Below are positions 22,710 to 34,679 of a stretch of DNA of 64,000 nt, in pieces. The notes beneath the pieces were generated by a model. It searched no databases. It saw only the letters and a program-made list of their open reading frames with translations, and was not told the origin of the DNA. Made by a program: the position numbers and the translations under genes. Each line of letters opens with the position of its first letter. Within the stretch, counting starts at the first letter, position 1. Source of the DNA: Dasypus novemcinctus (Eukaryota; Chordata; Mammalia; Cingulata; Dasypodidae). Location of the stretch: the NCBI RefSeq assembly GCF_030445035.2, contig NC_080701.1, positions 11,188,739-11,252,738 of the forward strand, read 5' to 3'.

Positions 22710-23904
22710 TTGGATAGTTTTATGGCTAAGAAGAAGTGTTGCAGAAGCAAGTTATGAAAATTTCAAGGCTCCAACTATCCTGGAAAGTGATGAACTTGAG
22801 GTTAAAATAAAAATCTTCGCTGGGCTGAGTGTTAGGCTTTCGTGATCACTGCCCAGTGATACCACGATGGCATGGAGGCATCTCCAGACCCTACACTCAT
22901 GCCTGCTGCTCCAGGCAAGCCCACCTCGGCCCCCACCAGCAGAGGCAGGACACAGGTGTGACAGCCCTCCTTACACAAGGGCTCAGGGCCTGCAGATCCC
23001 CAAGCCTCCGTTTGCCAAGCACCTGAGGACCTTCTCAAATGTGTTTGATACTTATTTGTTTAAAGCAGACCTTTTGATTAAGAGGTGGCCAAAATCAGAA
23101 GGAGGAAAATGCAGGAAAACTATTTTATATTTAGAGAAAACATTGGAGGAAAGGTGTGATACATACAAAGAAACAGGGGAAAACAGCAAATAAGCTAGAC
23201 ACTATTGCTCCAACGTGCCAAGGGTGAAACACTAGTGTCTAGAGAAGTTCATCAACACAAGGTCTCTGTAATCACCTAACCTGGGGACTCTGACAGACTG
23301 GAATTCCATCTGGATATTCAGTGCTTAAGAGCATACAAAAAGCTCTGACAGACTCTGCAGTAAAGAAATCTAGACATGGCTTTTCACCCAGCATTTCCCA
23401 AACTGACCTGAGAACTCGTGTTCCTGCAATCTTGTAATTGACCTGATGGTAAAGGAGTAAAGGAGAAAAAAAAATGAACATAGGTGAGCGTGACTGGAAA
23501 TAAAAAAATTTCTAAGGGAATAGGGAAATGCAATGGTCTGATTTGATTTTGTCCAGTGTTAGTCCTCAGTAGAGCGCAGAAAGGCAACCGTTCCAACAGA
23601 CTGTGTTCTGAAAACCTTTTCCTAGAACCCTCTTCCACCCAAGCTCAGAACCAGCCACAGTAGAAAAATGGAACCAACTGGAAGATATAAATCCACCAGT
23701 TCAAGGAAGGAACAAAGGCACACCACAGCAGCTCATCCATGTCCGGACTGACGTTAGGACAAGATCCCAAGGTCCACACCCTTGATACCAGCAGCGCTGT
23801 GCTAGAAGGAAACCCAACTGCAGTTAGGGTTTTTGCAAGTTTAAAAGGCAAAAACTTTTACTTCTTTGAAAACACAGAGGAGTTTTTATCTTTGTAGGAT
23901 CAAA
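22710..23904. other. intergenic, nothing recognised
   Basis: No exon, RNA gene or clear transposon ends. Open frames up to 108 codons lack any recognisable motif. Confidence 0.4.
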
Positions 23905-24110
23905 ATCCATTCATTCATTCATTCACCTTTATCCATTGCCTGGAAGTGCTGGCCATTTTGTCAGGGCTGAGGATGCAGCATGAGCAAGCCAGGTCACCCG
24001 CTGTGTCACTGCTCACCGTGGGACGGAGGAGACTGTGAACACATGAACACGGTACAGTGCATTGTGGTTTTAATAACAGGATGACTGAGGTCACTGCGTC
24101 ACCCAAGCAT
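23905..24110. repeat. ancient mammalian repeat fragment (CR1/L3-like)
   Basis: A short (ATTC)n run at 23909-23925 leads into GGCTGAGGATGCAGCATGAG and then AGGAGACTGTGAACACATGA, an arrangement seen in old mammalian repeats. Family uncertain. Confidence 0.4.
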
Positions 24111-24734
24111 TGCGCGTCCATATGGATCTCCACAGCAGTCAAATGGCGCTTGCTTTGTCACTGAAGCAAACCAACGGCTGGTTTAGTTGTTTCTAAAACT
24201 CAACATTATCTACTGGGCTTGGAAATATATCTCTTCCTCTGAAACAGCTATTGGGCAACACTCCAGAAGATGCTGGAAACCATCAAAAGATATGATGTAG
24301 AACCTCAGAATTCAGCTCTGCCCCAAATCTGTCTTGTAACTTCTGTCCCTGCAAGGGGGAGAGAGTGTGGGCGTTTCACAGGAGGGGTGGATGGGATGGC
24401 GACTGGTTTTCAGTTGCTTGTTACATCAGCGGTAACCTGCAAACGCCTCTCACAACCCGTTTCTCGTGCGGAAGGGTCTCTCTCGAGTTACCCGTGTGGT
24501 TGAAGACGTGCTTGGGAGTTTGGCTCCTTTGGGAAGGGAATGTGTGGGCTCCTTGTTTCGGGGCACACTTTAATGTCACCCCACTCTTTAGCTTCTGCGA
24601 AGCTCCAGAAGCCATACGTGTGGTGGCATTTTAATATAGTCCTCCTTACAGAAATGGGCAAGGCGATTGTGTCTCTGGTAATCACTTCAACAGCCTAATC
24701 CACTAAAATGAACTACAAGCTATTACGAGACGAT
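24111..24734. other. intergenic, nothing recognised
   Basis: Unassigned sequence ahead of the youngest-looking DAS SINE; no supported gene. Confidence 0.4.
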
Positions 24735-24751
24735 AAAATTCTCGAAACGTG

Positions 24752-25123
24752 GGAAACCGACTTTGGCCCAGTGGTTAGGGCGTCGGTCTACCACATGGGA
24801 GGTCCGCGGTTCAAGCCCCGGGCCTCCTTGACCGGTGTGGAGCTGGCCCATGCGCAGTGCTGATGCGCGCAAGGAGTGCCGTGCCACACAGGGGTGTCCC
24901 CCCGCGTAGGGGAGCCCCACGCGCAAGGAGTGCACCCATAGGGAGAGCCGCCCAGCGCGAAGGAGGGAGCAGCCTGCCGAGGAACAGCGCCGCCCACACT
25001 TCCCGTGCCGCTGACGACAACAGAAGCGGACAAAGAAACAAGACGCAGCAAAAAGACACAGAAAACAGACAACCGGGGGAGGGGAGGGGAATTAAATAAA
25101 TAAAAATAAATATTTAAAAAAAA
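24752..25123 (+). mobile_element. young DAS SINE with 17-bp exact TSD
   Basis: Full-length element. Head: TTTGGCCCAGTGGTTAGGGC (A-box region) and GCGGTTCAAGCCCCG (B-box). Body: CAGTGCTGATGCGCGCAAGG, AGGAGTGCCGTGCCA, GGGGTGTCCCCCC, GGGGAGCCCCACGCGC, then ACAACCGGGGGAGGGGAGGG and an A/T-rich tail. Many CpGs survive, a sign of youth. The duplication AAAATTCTCGAAACGTG is exact at 24735-24751 and 25124-25140. The head is related to a tRNA; published work derives DAS from tRNA-Ala (recollection). Confidence 0.95.
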
Positions 25124-25140
25124 AAAATTCTCGAAACGTG

Positions 25141-25469
25141 CCTCGTGAACTGGAGACACCTGTGTAAGCAAGGGCCAACCCCAGAGTCCACAAAGGGCCG
25201 ATCCACAGTCCAGCTGACACCAGCATTCCCCGAGAGTCCCGTTTCAAAGCTTGCCATTTCCAGCCACCCACCTCTTGGCAGTGCTGCCACTTACACACTG
25301 CAGGGAGCTGGAGGCCCAGCCTCTTTCCCACGGGCCCAGGCACAACTCTAGGTTTCGTAGGGATCTCTTGGCAGACACAATACACAGAGCCCTGGCAGCC
25401 TTTGCCACCCACTGCAGGTGGGTCAGCCCATTCCCACTGCCATCTTCCTCCCCCCAGAAGCATCCTTAT
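25141..25469. other. intergenic, nothing recognised
   Basis: No gene or repeat identified between the DAS SINE and the L2 fragment. Confidence 0.4.
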
Positions 25470-25600
25470 TGTCCTCCTGGATTAAGCTTAAATGCCACAT
25501 CCCCAGGATGGTTGCCTGACCAGCTGAGCTGCCCTCGAGCCTGCTGGTGTCAAATCTGTCATTTGTATTTCTGTTTCCTTCCTTGTTTACGGTCGAAGGG
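25470..25600 (+). repeat. L2 LINE 3' fragment
   Basis: Shows the L2 3' phrase AAGCTTAAATGCCACATCCC followed by a degenerate CCTGACCAGCTGAGCTGCCC. Short and diverged. Confidence 0.55.
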
Positions 25601-25750
25601 AGGAAACAGCAATGTCTGCTCTCTTTACTACCAGGGTCCACAGTGCACAGATAGGACCCACTGATTGTAAAAGAGGTGATGTTGCAGCAGTATCAGACAA
25701 GTAGGATTGGAAAAGAAACAGGAAGAGTATCTGATCGTGTAAGCTCATTT

Positions 25751-26179
25751 TTTAATTTTAATTTTTATTATTTTTTTATTTCTCTCCCTTTCCCTCCCCC
25801 CTCCCACCCCCACCAGTTTTCTGCTCTCTGTGCCCATTCGCTGTGTGTTCTCCTGTGTCTGCTTGCATTTTTGTCAACAGCACTGGGAATATGTGTCTCT
25901 CTTTGTTGAGTCATCTTGCTGCGTGAGCTCTCTGTGTGTGCGGAACCAGTCCTGGGCAGCCTGCACTTTTTTTGTGTGGGGCGGCTCTCCTTGCAGGGCG
26001 CACTCCTTGCACGTGGGGCTCCCCTATGCGGGGGACACCCCTGCGTGGCACAGCACTCCTTGCTCACATCAGTGCTGCATGTGAGCCAGCTCCACATGGG
26101 TCAGGAGGCCCTGGGTTTGAACCCTGGACCTTCCATGTGGTAGGCGGACACCCTATCCATTGAGCCAAATCTGCTTCCC
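25751..26179 (-). mobile_element. DAS SINE with 10-bp TSD
   Basis: Minus-strand full-length DAS. On the plus strand the T-rich tail (25751-25790) is followed by CACCAGTTTTCTGCTCTCTG, GCGCACTCCTTGCACGTGGG, GGGGGACACCCCTGCGTGGC, and the inverted head GGTTTGAACCCTGGACCTTC...GAGCCAAATCTGCTTCCC. It is bounded by AAGCTCATTT at 25741-25750 and 26180-26189. Confidence 0.93.
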
Positions 26180-26189
26180 AAGCTCATTT

Positions 26190-26819
26190 ACTTTTGCTCC
26201 CATCAAACAACAGACAACATCTGGACCCAAGTGGATCAGAATGTTGGGGCAATCTCTAAAAAAGGCATCGGCCCAGGTCCTTGAGTGTTAACCTGAGCCA
26301 GGTGGGCACACCTATTCCTTCCGTGTTGTCTTCCTGAACAAGGTCAACAGAGCTGGGGAGTCCGAGATGGAGTACACAAAAAATTGACAGCTGATAATTG
26401 TGTTACCAGAATGGAGAGGTGTCCAGAGGTGGGAGTAGATGGCTGCAAGGCCAGCAGGCAGAGGCTGGGAAGCCTGTGGGTTCAAGGGCAGAGAGCTGTA
26501 CACAGAGTGCCACACTGTCTCAAGGACACGTGGTCTAGGACAGCACTCCCTTCCTGCATCTAGGCGTTTTCTGGTGCCCATGTGGCAGGAACACAGTCCA
26601 GCAGGGAGGGTAAAGCCTCTAGCTAGAAGATCCCGATTTGCCATGTTTAGCAAAAAGTGGGTAGGAGAAAGGAGTATATTATCAGAGGGCAGAGAATCTA
26701 CAGCTATGCATGAACAAATACTTTCAAACCCTCTCAAAACTGATGAAATTAACATCCATCCATCCATCCATCCATCCATCATCCAATTAGCATATTGTAA
26801 AAGACCCAGAGGACGATGC
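26190..26819. other. intergenic with a (CATC)7 microsatellite
   Basis: No gene recognised. A perfect (CATC)7 repeat lies at 26753-26780, followed by ATCC. Confidence 0.5.
26753..26780. repeat. (CATC)7 microsatellite
   Basis: Seven uninterrupted CATC units, 28 bases, directly read. Confidence 0.97.
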
Positions 26820-27180
26820 CAGACTCTCTAGATACAGAAAAAAGGTCAACACTGCTTTTGAGGAGCTCATGGGTTATTGGGGAGACAGATATGTAAGCAC
26901 ATAAATACACGACCACAGTCGGTGCTGGAACTGAATCTACAGGAGCACAGAGGAAGGAACACTCCCAAACTCTGCCAAGGAGATGGAAGTTGAGCTTGTT
27001 CTTGAAGGAAGACAAGTCGTTTTCTAGGGTGAAAAGTTGGTTGGACCTTCCAGACAGAAACAAAAGCAAGCAGATGTGTGAGGATCTGTAGTATTTGGGG
27101 ATCACATATTTAGTGTAGATGAGGTCTGAGGCATAGCAGAGAGCTGTAGGAACTGAAGCTGGAAAATGGGTCACAGCCCA
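26820..27180. repeat. ancient mammalian repeat fragment (CR1/L3-like)
   Basis: Contains GAGGAGCTCATGGGTTATTG, GGGAGACAGATATGTAAGCA and CTTGTTCTTGAAGGAAGAC, in the order seen in an old dispersed mammalian repeat. Family name uncertain. Confidence 0.4.
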
Positions 27181-28649
27181 ATCACGGCGTCCTCAGACAC
27201 TTTATCAAGGTGTTTGAACTCCACCTTCTGGTCCTTGGGAAGTCTAGAGAAGAACTGCATGACAAGGTTTATTGTTTGTTTTGCACACACACAATTTTAA
27301 GATAGACAAATCTGAGTGGAAGAAAGTGACTAGAAGAAAACAGGGTTAGAAAGCTTAGTTGGTAACAGGTCGTGAAAAATAACAAATGTATCACCAAGGA
27401 CTTTATTTTCTAGGCCAAGAGTCCAAATCCCAAATGCCTTCAGAGACGAGAGAAGCGAAGTGTCTGGGGGTGATCGTCCTGTCTAAATATTTCGAATTCA
27501 AAAATGCCAGAACGCTGTGTTTCTCAAACCCACCGTGTCAGTGGCTGATAGGACTTGACTTCGTGAGTGGGTGATCGCGGATGTGTAAAATGGGGCGTCA
27601 CAGAAGACTTTCGTTGAGAAGAATTGTAGCAGATGCTGTCGGTGTTCTCTCTGCCTAGATCCCATCGGTCCTTCCTGAAGTCACCTGTAGACAGTCTGTG
27701 GCTTCCTGCAGCCTCTACCGGAGGGCGTTCTCTGGCCAAGAGAGTGTGCTTGGCCACCTGTGGGCTGGGCCAGGAGCAGCCTTTGACCAAGAAGGACAGG
27801 AGCTGCCGTGTAAACACTCCGGCTCCCTTGTCCTTGATGGACCGCTGCTGAGGTTAGGTCTGTGTGGTTTCTCAGAGGGTCCCCAGCAGGATTGAACCCC
27901 AGGTGGCCACAGCCAACCTCACTCATTAGTGAAACCTTATTTATTGACGGTCTTAAGTTACCTGCAAAACAGCAATGGAGTTTTGCATGCAGGAAGTTTA
28001 TGGGGGGAATTTCTTGGAGGTCTACACCTATGGGAGATCTACGACTGAGTCGAAGGAGGAGTTGAACAGCAACTACAGCTTCAGTGGATCCCATGGTGCT
28101 CTGACCTGGGGTGGCCCTTCAGAGCTGTTCTCTTTGAGACCAGGGTGGGGGAAGACCTTTATATTCCCTCGTGGACTCGCCAATGGATGTGGGCTGCTCC
28201 CAGGGTGGGACCTGGGTGAGCCTGCTCATTTCTGCTGAGAGCCGTTCTTGGGGAAGGACTCAGCTAGGTGCCGCCAGCTCCGGGGCCTCCAGTGGTTGGT
28301 GGAATGAGTGCTTCGAGGACTGGAATGAGCGGAGTCTGGACTGGGCACCCCCACATCCGCCTGGTGGGCTTGTCCCCTTCCCTGTCTTTTCCGCTCCCTC
28401 GCCATCCTGGGGCATCCATATTCCTGTCTGCTTTGGGGGAGCCCATATGAAGATGGGAATCACACGACCTGAACTCTTGTTTAAGGAAACCAGTGTGGTA
28501 GCAGGGTGGAAAACTGATTGCAGGATGGGAAGCCTGTCCAAATACACCACCAAGAAAGATAATGAAGTTGTCCAGGTGAGAGGGATGGTTCAGGGAGGAA
28601 GAAGAGGGATGGAGCTGTAAATGCCATGAATGGAAATAAAGTATGCAAA
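27181..28649. other. intergenic; no gene defended
   Basis: Open frames of 137-157 codons occur on both strands at about 27680-28740 but overlap each other and show no motif. Otherwise unassigned. Confidence 0.4.
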
Positions 28650-29480
28650 AGGAATGGTGTGCAGATGAGAGAGGCTCATTTGCTTTTAGAAATTTTGCAC
28701 TTGAGGTGCTGGTGTGCTGCCCAGGTGGAATGATCACTAGGCAGGTGGATATTCAGGTCCAGAAATAGAGATTTAAGAGTTAGGTATATGACAGTGGTAG
28801 CTGAAACAGCAGGATTGGAAGAGACTGTTAAGGGAGAGCACACAGAAAAGGAGGAATCAGATAACGATCGGTGATCCGCTACAATCGGACACTATACTTG
28901 GCTGAGGACAGGTCCTTAGAAAAGACCAGCACTGACAAGATTAGAAGAGGAGCCAGAGATTGGAAACAGCAATCAGCAAAGGTAAATGCCCGCTCCACCA
29001 CTCCCACTTTCTTCTCCACCACTGCAGGCATTACCAAGTGATCTTGACAATTTTCTCCACTGTGCTTGGACTTGCCTCAGAATCCTTCCCATCACTGTGC
29101 TCCAGGAAGTGACCCTAATTAACCAGGTTTAGCCCCTGAGACAAAAGCTCTTTGCTCTTCTTGGCATCATGGAAGTTAAGAGAAGAAAGGCTCACACAGG
29201 GGAGAAGGTGGGTGGTGAGTCATTCTCAATACAGGAGAGGCAGAACAGAACAAAGCACGAAAAGAGCCAGCTGGGCTAAGGAAAGAGGAGGCTTTGTGGA
29301 CTGCAGAGAAGAGTTTCAGGGAGCAGCAGGACAGCAGCCGAGTGCAGGGTGGAGCACCTTGCTTAGAAGTTGGTGCTGCCGCGGAAACGCTGAGCTGGTG
29401 GTTGGGAAGTTTAGGCTGCAACCCATGAGTTCCGAGGAACCCAAAATGATGCTACAGTCAATGTCCCAAGAAATTAAAAA
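28650..29480. repeat. probable ancient mammalian repeat, discontinuous
   Basis: Phrases such as AGGCAGGTGGATATTCAGGT, AGATTTAAGAGTTAGGTATA and GCATCATGGAAGTTAAGAGA follow the order of an old dispersed LINE-like repeat. Divergence is large and the limits are approximate. Confidence 0.35.
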
Positions 29481-29799
29481 ATTAGATTTTGGGAGGCGGT
29501 TCATAATTACATCTTCTGTCTGTGGAGACAATCTTATATAATCTTTCAAACTTGTTTAAACAATAACATTATTTCTAAGATACATCAGATTGACCCGTAG
29601 GCAGAACGAATTTTGTTTAAATATTCTAAATTACATTTGGTGAGCATTGGAAAAGGTTTTTTTAAAGAATGATTCCCAAATGCCGGTGGTTGCCAATTTG
29701 GAAATACAGTTGTCAACATAGAACAATATATTCTGCTTTCTGTATTCACAGCATTTGACCTAAGATACATAAAACAAAACCAGAGAAAACATTACTTGG

Positions 29800-29950
29800 A
29801 GATGGTTCCAGAAGAAAAGGAGCAGCGCTTCAAGGGATTCAGCCCTGGGAGTCAAGCCAGATCTGGCTCTAACTTGGGCTTGACCTTGGCTGAGTGACTT
29901 AATGTCTCTAGTCCTTTGTTTCTTCCTCTGGAAAATGAGTGTCCTGGTTC
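29800..29950 (+). repeat. MIR SINE fragment
   Basis: Sense MIR: CAAGCCAGATCTGGCTCTAA, GGCTGAGTGACTTAATGTCT and TTGTTTCTTCCTCTGGAAAA in the expected order. Confidence 0.65.
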
Positions 29951-30820
29951 TGGGCAATCTAGAGAAAAAGTCTATGATTCACCAATGGCCAACACATCCT
30001 TACCCCTAAATTCATCAGGCTGAGTCCTCGTCAATGATTTATATGCACCCGCAGGTCATCTGTGCTTGGAATCAAGATTTCCAGACTTGTCCTGTTTCCA
30101 GTTGAATTAAAACTCCCTGGCCCCTGCTCTCTAATGACACCATCCAACATCTGTTACGTTTCAGAGGTCAGAGTTGAGGACATCTAAGGCTCTTTCAAAG
30201 CCCAGCACTTACAGGAAGGAGACCGGCAATATTAATTAAATGCTGGCAGATCTCAGGATCACTTACTATTCTAAAAATGTGCAAGTTCACTCACACTGTG
30301 TGCCTATGGGGAATTTGGATATACCTGCATATCTAGTCACTGCAGCAATTGGGCCACATCCAACGGCCACAGCATTCTGCTTTCTGCATTTTAAGTATGT
30401 CCTTACTGAAAATTCTGATGAATCGCTAAAGAAATAAGCCAACTCCCTGCCACGGCCATTAATGTCCATGGGTAGGCTTGAAAAAAGCAACAGGGTATAT
30501 TGTAAAAGGCATGGGACTATGGCCCTGGAGTGAGAAACCAGAGATCCGTGTTTTGTGTTGACCCATGCATGTCTTCAAATATTGAGAAACAGCTGTGGAA
30601 GGAGTGAGAGCAAGGAAAGATGGGAAATGTCTAGACTCCATTCATCAGAACTGGGCTAAGCTGTCTTCAGAAATGTTACCCCATATCTTAGTCTGGGGAA
30701 AGGTAAGCTCCTGTTGATTTCACTCCGGATCTCACTCCTGCTCCTCTACCCTTTCTCTCCACTCTCCTTTCCAGGTCAGCATCCTCTGTCCATCCATCCC
30801 TTGAAGGCAAATGCTACTCA
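29951..30820. other. intergenic, nothing recognised
   Basis: Non-repetitive-looking sequence with no supported exon or RNA gene. Confidence 0.4.
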
Positions 30821-30831
30821 CTCTGGATTCT

Positions 30832-31194
30832 TTTTTTTTTTTTTAAGATTTATTTTTATTTTTATTTTTTTCTCTCCCCTTCCCCCCATTGTCTGCTCTC
30901 TGTCCATTTGCTGTATGTTCTGTGTCCGCTTGCACCCTTAGTGGCATTGGGAAACTCTCTTTTTTGTTGTATCAGCTCTCCATGTGTGTGGCACCACTCC
31001 TGGGCAGGTTGCGCTTTTTTCACGTGGGGTGGCTCTCCTTGCATGTGGGGCACCCCTATGTGGCATGGCACTCCTTGCGTGTGCAGCACCAAATGTGGGC
31101 CAGCTTCGGGTCAGGAGGCCCTGGAGATCGAACCCTGGACCCTCAATATGGTAGACAGAAGCTCTATCAGTTGAGCCATGTCTACTTCCCTCTC
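30832..31194 (-). mobile_element. DAS SINE with 11-bp TSD
   Basis: Minus-strand DAS. A T-rich tail is followed by CATTGTCTGCTCTCTGTCCA, CACTCCTGGGCAGGTTGCGC, TGGCATGGCACTCCTTGCGT, and the inverted head GAGATCGAACCCTGGACCCT...GAGCCATGTCTACTTCCC. Flanked by CTCTGGATTCT at 30821-30831 and 31195-31205. The body is shorter than in other copies, with the segment between the two 'cactccttgc' blocks reduced. Confidence 0.9.
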
Positions 31195-31214
31195 CTCTGG
31201 ATTCTGCCATCAAC

Positions 31215-31655
31215 TGGTCTGGTCTGCTGGGCTGCCAAAAGCAAAATACCAGAAATGGGTTGGCTCTTATTGGAATTTATTAACTTACAAACTTAGTTTT
31301 GAGGCTAAGAAAAATGTCCAAATCAAGGCATCCTCAGGCAATGTTTTCTCCTTGAAGTCTGGCTACCATTAATCCTGGACTCCTCTGTCACATGATGAGG
31401 CACATGGTGGCATCTGCTGGTCTCTCCTTTTCTTCTGGGTTTTGTTGCTTTCAGCATCTTGCTTCTGTGACTTTCTCTTTCTGTATCCATCCCATTTATA
31501 AAGGACTCCATGAAAGGAGTAAGACCCACCCTGGGCCATGCCTTAGCTGAAGTCACCTCATCAAAAGGTCCTACTTACAATATGTTTACACCCACAGGAA
31601 TGGATTAACTTTAAGAACACACTCTTCTGGGATCCATACAGCTTCAACCATCACA
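31215..31655 (-). mobile_element. MaLR-like LTR
   Basis: In minus orientation it opens TGTGATGGTTGAAGCTGTAT, continues with CCTTTTGATGAGGTGACTTC, GGAGTCCTTTATAAATGGG, CATGTGACAGAGGAGTCCAG, GCCTTGATTTGGACA and ends near GGCAGCCCAGCAGACCA. This is the segment order of MaLR LTRs, also seen in the plus-strand copies at 32925, 36190 and 50503. It abuts the DAS SINE at 30832-31194. The exact low-coordinate end (31215 or 31220) and TSD are unclear. Confidence 0.75.
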
Positions 31656-31849
31656 TAGGCTATCTTTCCTCATCGTTTTTGTAGTTACTCTTCCTGGGCT
31701 CATTCATTTTTCTGGACTTAAAGATGATTCAGTGCTGATGCAATTGCATATCTTCCTGGTGGCTGAGCAGCTCCTCAGGGAGCACATACGCAGGAAGAGC
31801 ACATGAGTCCACCTCTTCTCTGCCCTTCCTTAGGGCAAACTACAAACAC

Positions 31850-32530
31850 AGATATTTCGGTCCATGTCTTGCAATCTGAATCTTGGTGAACGACACCACC
31901 ATCCACCCTGCTGCCTGCACTAGAAACCTGGAGGCATCTCTGACTTCTCTTCTCTTACCCCTATCAGGAATCCCAGTCTTTTCAGAGTGTCTTCCCTTAT
32001 TTTGCTAGCACTTCAGGAATCCCAGTCTTTTCAGAGTATCTTCCCTTATTTTGTTAGCATTGCCCCCTTCTCTCCATCTCAGACGCGGCTGCCTTGGTGG
32101 GAACTCTTATCAGCTCTCTCCTGAACTGTTTCAATAGATTTTCTGACCTTGCCATTCCCACCCCATCCTTTTCACGGTGGTCAAGATAGCCTTTCTAAAA
32201 TGAAAATCAGATCATGGTTTCTTTTTGCTTGCAGCTTTCCTTGGCTCTGCAGAGGAAGTTCTTTATTTGCACCCACGACTTCTTGTATCTTCTTGCATCT
32301 GTTTCACACCTCTAGATCTCATATGCTACTGCTGCTGCTTGGATATCCTCTTCCTTTGTCTCTCTGGTGGACTGTTATTTATGCCTCAAGATCCAACTCA
32401 GGTGTTACCTCCGCTGTTAAGACAGCTTTCATCTGCTCGCTGTCCTATGCCCCATCTGGGGCCTCTCCACAAGCTCTGCTCTGCCTGTTCCTTCCTCCAG
32501 ATCTTACCGGGTTTTCTCATGCAGTTGCAG
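31850..32530 (+). repeat. L2 LINE 3' portion
   Basis: Sense L2 phrases in order: CACCCTGCTGCCTGCACTAG, TAAAATGAAAATCAGATCAT, TATGCCTCAAGATCCAACTC, GGTGTTACCTCC. It contains an internal 49-bp tandem duplication (31964-32012 and 32013-32061). Confidence 0.65.
31964..32061. repeat. 49-bp tandem duplication
   Basis: The unit beginning TCAGGAATCCCAGTCTTTTC occurs twice head to tail (31964-32012, 32013-32061). About three differences are seen between units (for example GTGTC/GTATC and GCTAG/GTTAG). Confidence 0.95.
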
Positions 32531-32924
32531 TCAGACAGTGCCGGGGCTGGGATCCTCTGAAGAGTCGCTCATGCACACGTCTAGCACCTGTGCCGGGAAG
32601 ACTCCAACAGCAGGCGCGTCTGTCTTCCTCTATGTCTCTTCTTGTCAGAGTAACCTGACTTCTTACATGGCAACTCAGACCTCCAAAGGTTTATGGAGAG
32701 AGAGAATGAGAGAGAGAGAGGGAGGGAGAACATAAGGTAGAGGCCATGGCTCCATTTTTGACCCACCTCAGAAGTCCTGGGGCTTTTCTTCTGCAACATC
32801 CCATGAGTCCAGGTAGTCAAAAGGTCCTCCCAGGCCAAGGGGAGATGACACAGATTTCACCTCTGGATGGGGGAATGGCATGGTTCTGCTAGAGCATGTG
32901 GATCTGCAAATACTGTTGTGACCC
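32531..32924. other. intergenic with a GA-rich stretch
   Basis: No gene recognised. A GAGA-rich microsatellite-like tract lies at about 32696-32728. Confidence 0.5.
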
Positions 32925-33336
32925 TGTGGTGGGTTGACTTATGTACTCCAACAAATACATTCTTCATCTGAATCCGCGTTCCTGTAACTGGGAACCCGTT
33001 ATAAAGAGGACCCCTCGAAGATGCCATTTTTAGTTAAGGTGTGGCCAGCTGAGGCAGGGTGTACCTTAATCTCCCCACAAGAGGCCTTATAAAGGCAACC
33101 TGGAAGTCACAGCAGCCAGAAAGGATAGTACATCGCAATGTGGTGGGAAGCAGAGATACAAACCAAGGAACCCCAGGGACTGCCTGCTGGAATGCCACAG
33201 ACTTGGGGGAGAAAGCAAGCCTTGCCACCATCTTGATTTTGGACTCTAACCACAAAGCCATGAACCAATAAATTCCTGTTGTAAAGCCAAAACTAGTCTG
33301 TGGCATTTGTGATAGCAGCTCTGGCAAACTAAGACA
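32925..33336 (+). mobile_element. MaLR-like solo LTR with near-exact 5-bp TSD
   Basis: Opens TGTGGTGGGTTGACTTATGT and ends GCAAACTAAGACA. The interior has AGTTAAGGTGTGGCCAGC, GGCCTTATAAAGGCAACC, CTTGATTTTGGACTC and an AATAAATTCCTGTTG polyadenylation-type signal. Flanks GACCC (32920-32924) and GACCA (33337-33341) match at 4 of 5 bases. Confidence 0.8.
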
Positions 33337-34679
33337 GACCATTTTTGGAAAAAGCAATCTGCCACGTACTATTTGTTAACAAAGCACTCTCCTCCTGTGA
33401 GTCCTTGGTTTACTCAGCCTTCTATTTACTCTGCCCCCTGTTGAACAGTGCTTCTGTATAGCTAGGGAATAGGCCAGCATGAGTCTCTATGAGAGCCCAT
33501 GTACTCGCTGAACCACCAAGAGAGGCTGTGACTTTGAGAGCCACCCCTGCACAATGCTCACTGGTTCGCTGCTTGGAGCTGAAAGAACTAGGGAGGCATT
33601 TCTGTCCTCAGTCGGCTCTGCCACAAACTACGTCTTGGGCAGCCTGTGGGCTGCAGGTTCCCCATAGTAAATCAGAGGCTGGCCTCAGTCATGCCCTGGG
33701 CCATTCTGTGGTTTGATGGTAGGAACCGGATTCTTCCAAGTCCCCACAGTTGACCATAAGGAGGTTTCCCACCTGCTGGGCTCCTGACCTGGACGGGTTA
33801 CAGGCATTTCCTCTTGGTGGGAACCAGAAGTGCCAATTTCCAGCCAACTATAGACACCAGCCTGAAGGCATAAGCAGGGAAAATCAACTCAAGGAGGGAG
33901 AAAGGCTTGGGCAGAGGGAAAACGGACCAAAGGCAGACTGATTAAAAAGTTGTTGACTTTGGTGTTGGCTCAGCCTCGCCAGGGTGGGGGACCTTGGCTG
34001 GTCTCCTTAGCAAGATAAGGGAAATTTAGTAAATGTTGCTTCCAGTTTGTCCCTTTTTTCTTTTTTAAAGCAGATGTTTCCCCCTCTTCTCCAGGTACAA
34101 TATTTAACATAAATATACAACATTTACCAGGCCCACTTATCCCAGGGAGGGGACTCTAGGGTGGCTGGAATGAAATCAGAATTTTGTTACTGGCTTGGCT
34201 TAAATTGACACTGGCCACTCTGGTCAAAAGAAGAGGCATATTTTCACTGTGCAGATGGATAATAAGACTATAAAGAGCTGAAGAATTAAAAATCATCTTT
34301 GCATAAGAACCTAGGTGGTTTGAAATTCCCTAGAGAATTGGGGGGAAATATTGATTTCTTTATTTTCTCTTAAAGTGGCATCATGGTGTGTTGCTCAGGT
34401 TTCTATTTTTGTTTTTTTGTTGGACCCATACAAATCAAGAAAAAGTCCAGTGAAATAGTTTTAGAAGGGCAGCAGCAGTCTTCGACCAAGATGACCTTGT
34501 AGCTTCAGTGGAACCTGTAGTGTGTTGAGAAGCCTGCCATCCTCATCTCTTCCTAAGGATTACTCATTTCAAACAGCACCTAGTGGGTGCCTTCCAGTGG
34601 GTGCAAAACTGTCAAGGTGCTGGGGGCAGGGGACACACACAACCACTAATAATATAGACCTTTCCAGAAATCCAAGTTT
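33337..34679. other. intergenic, nothing recognised
   Basis: No repeat or exon identified with confidence; only short open frames. Confidence 0.4.

Noticed and set aside
24765..24825. tRNA gene-like sequence with A and B boxes
   Set aside because: It is the head of a DAS SINE with target duplications and an A-tail, and it does not complete a tRNA cloverleaf.
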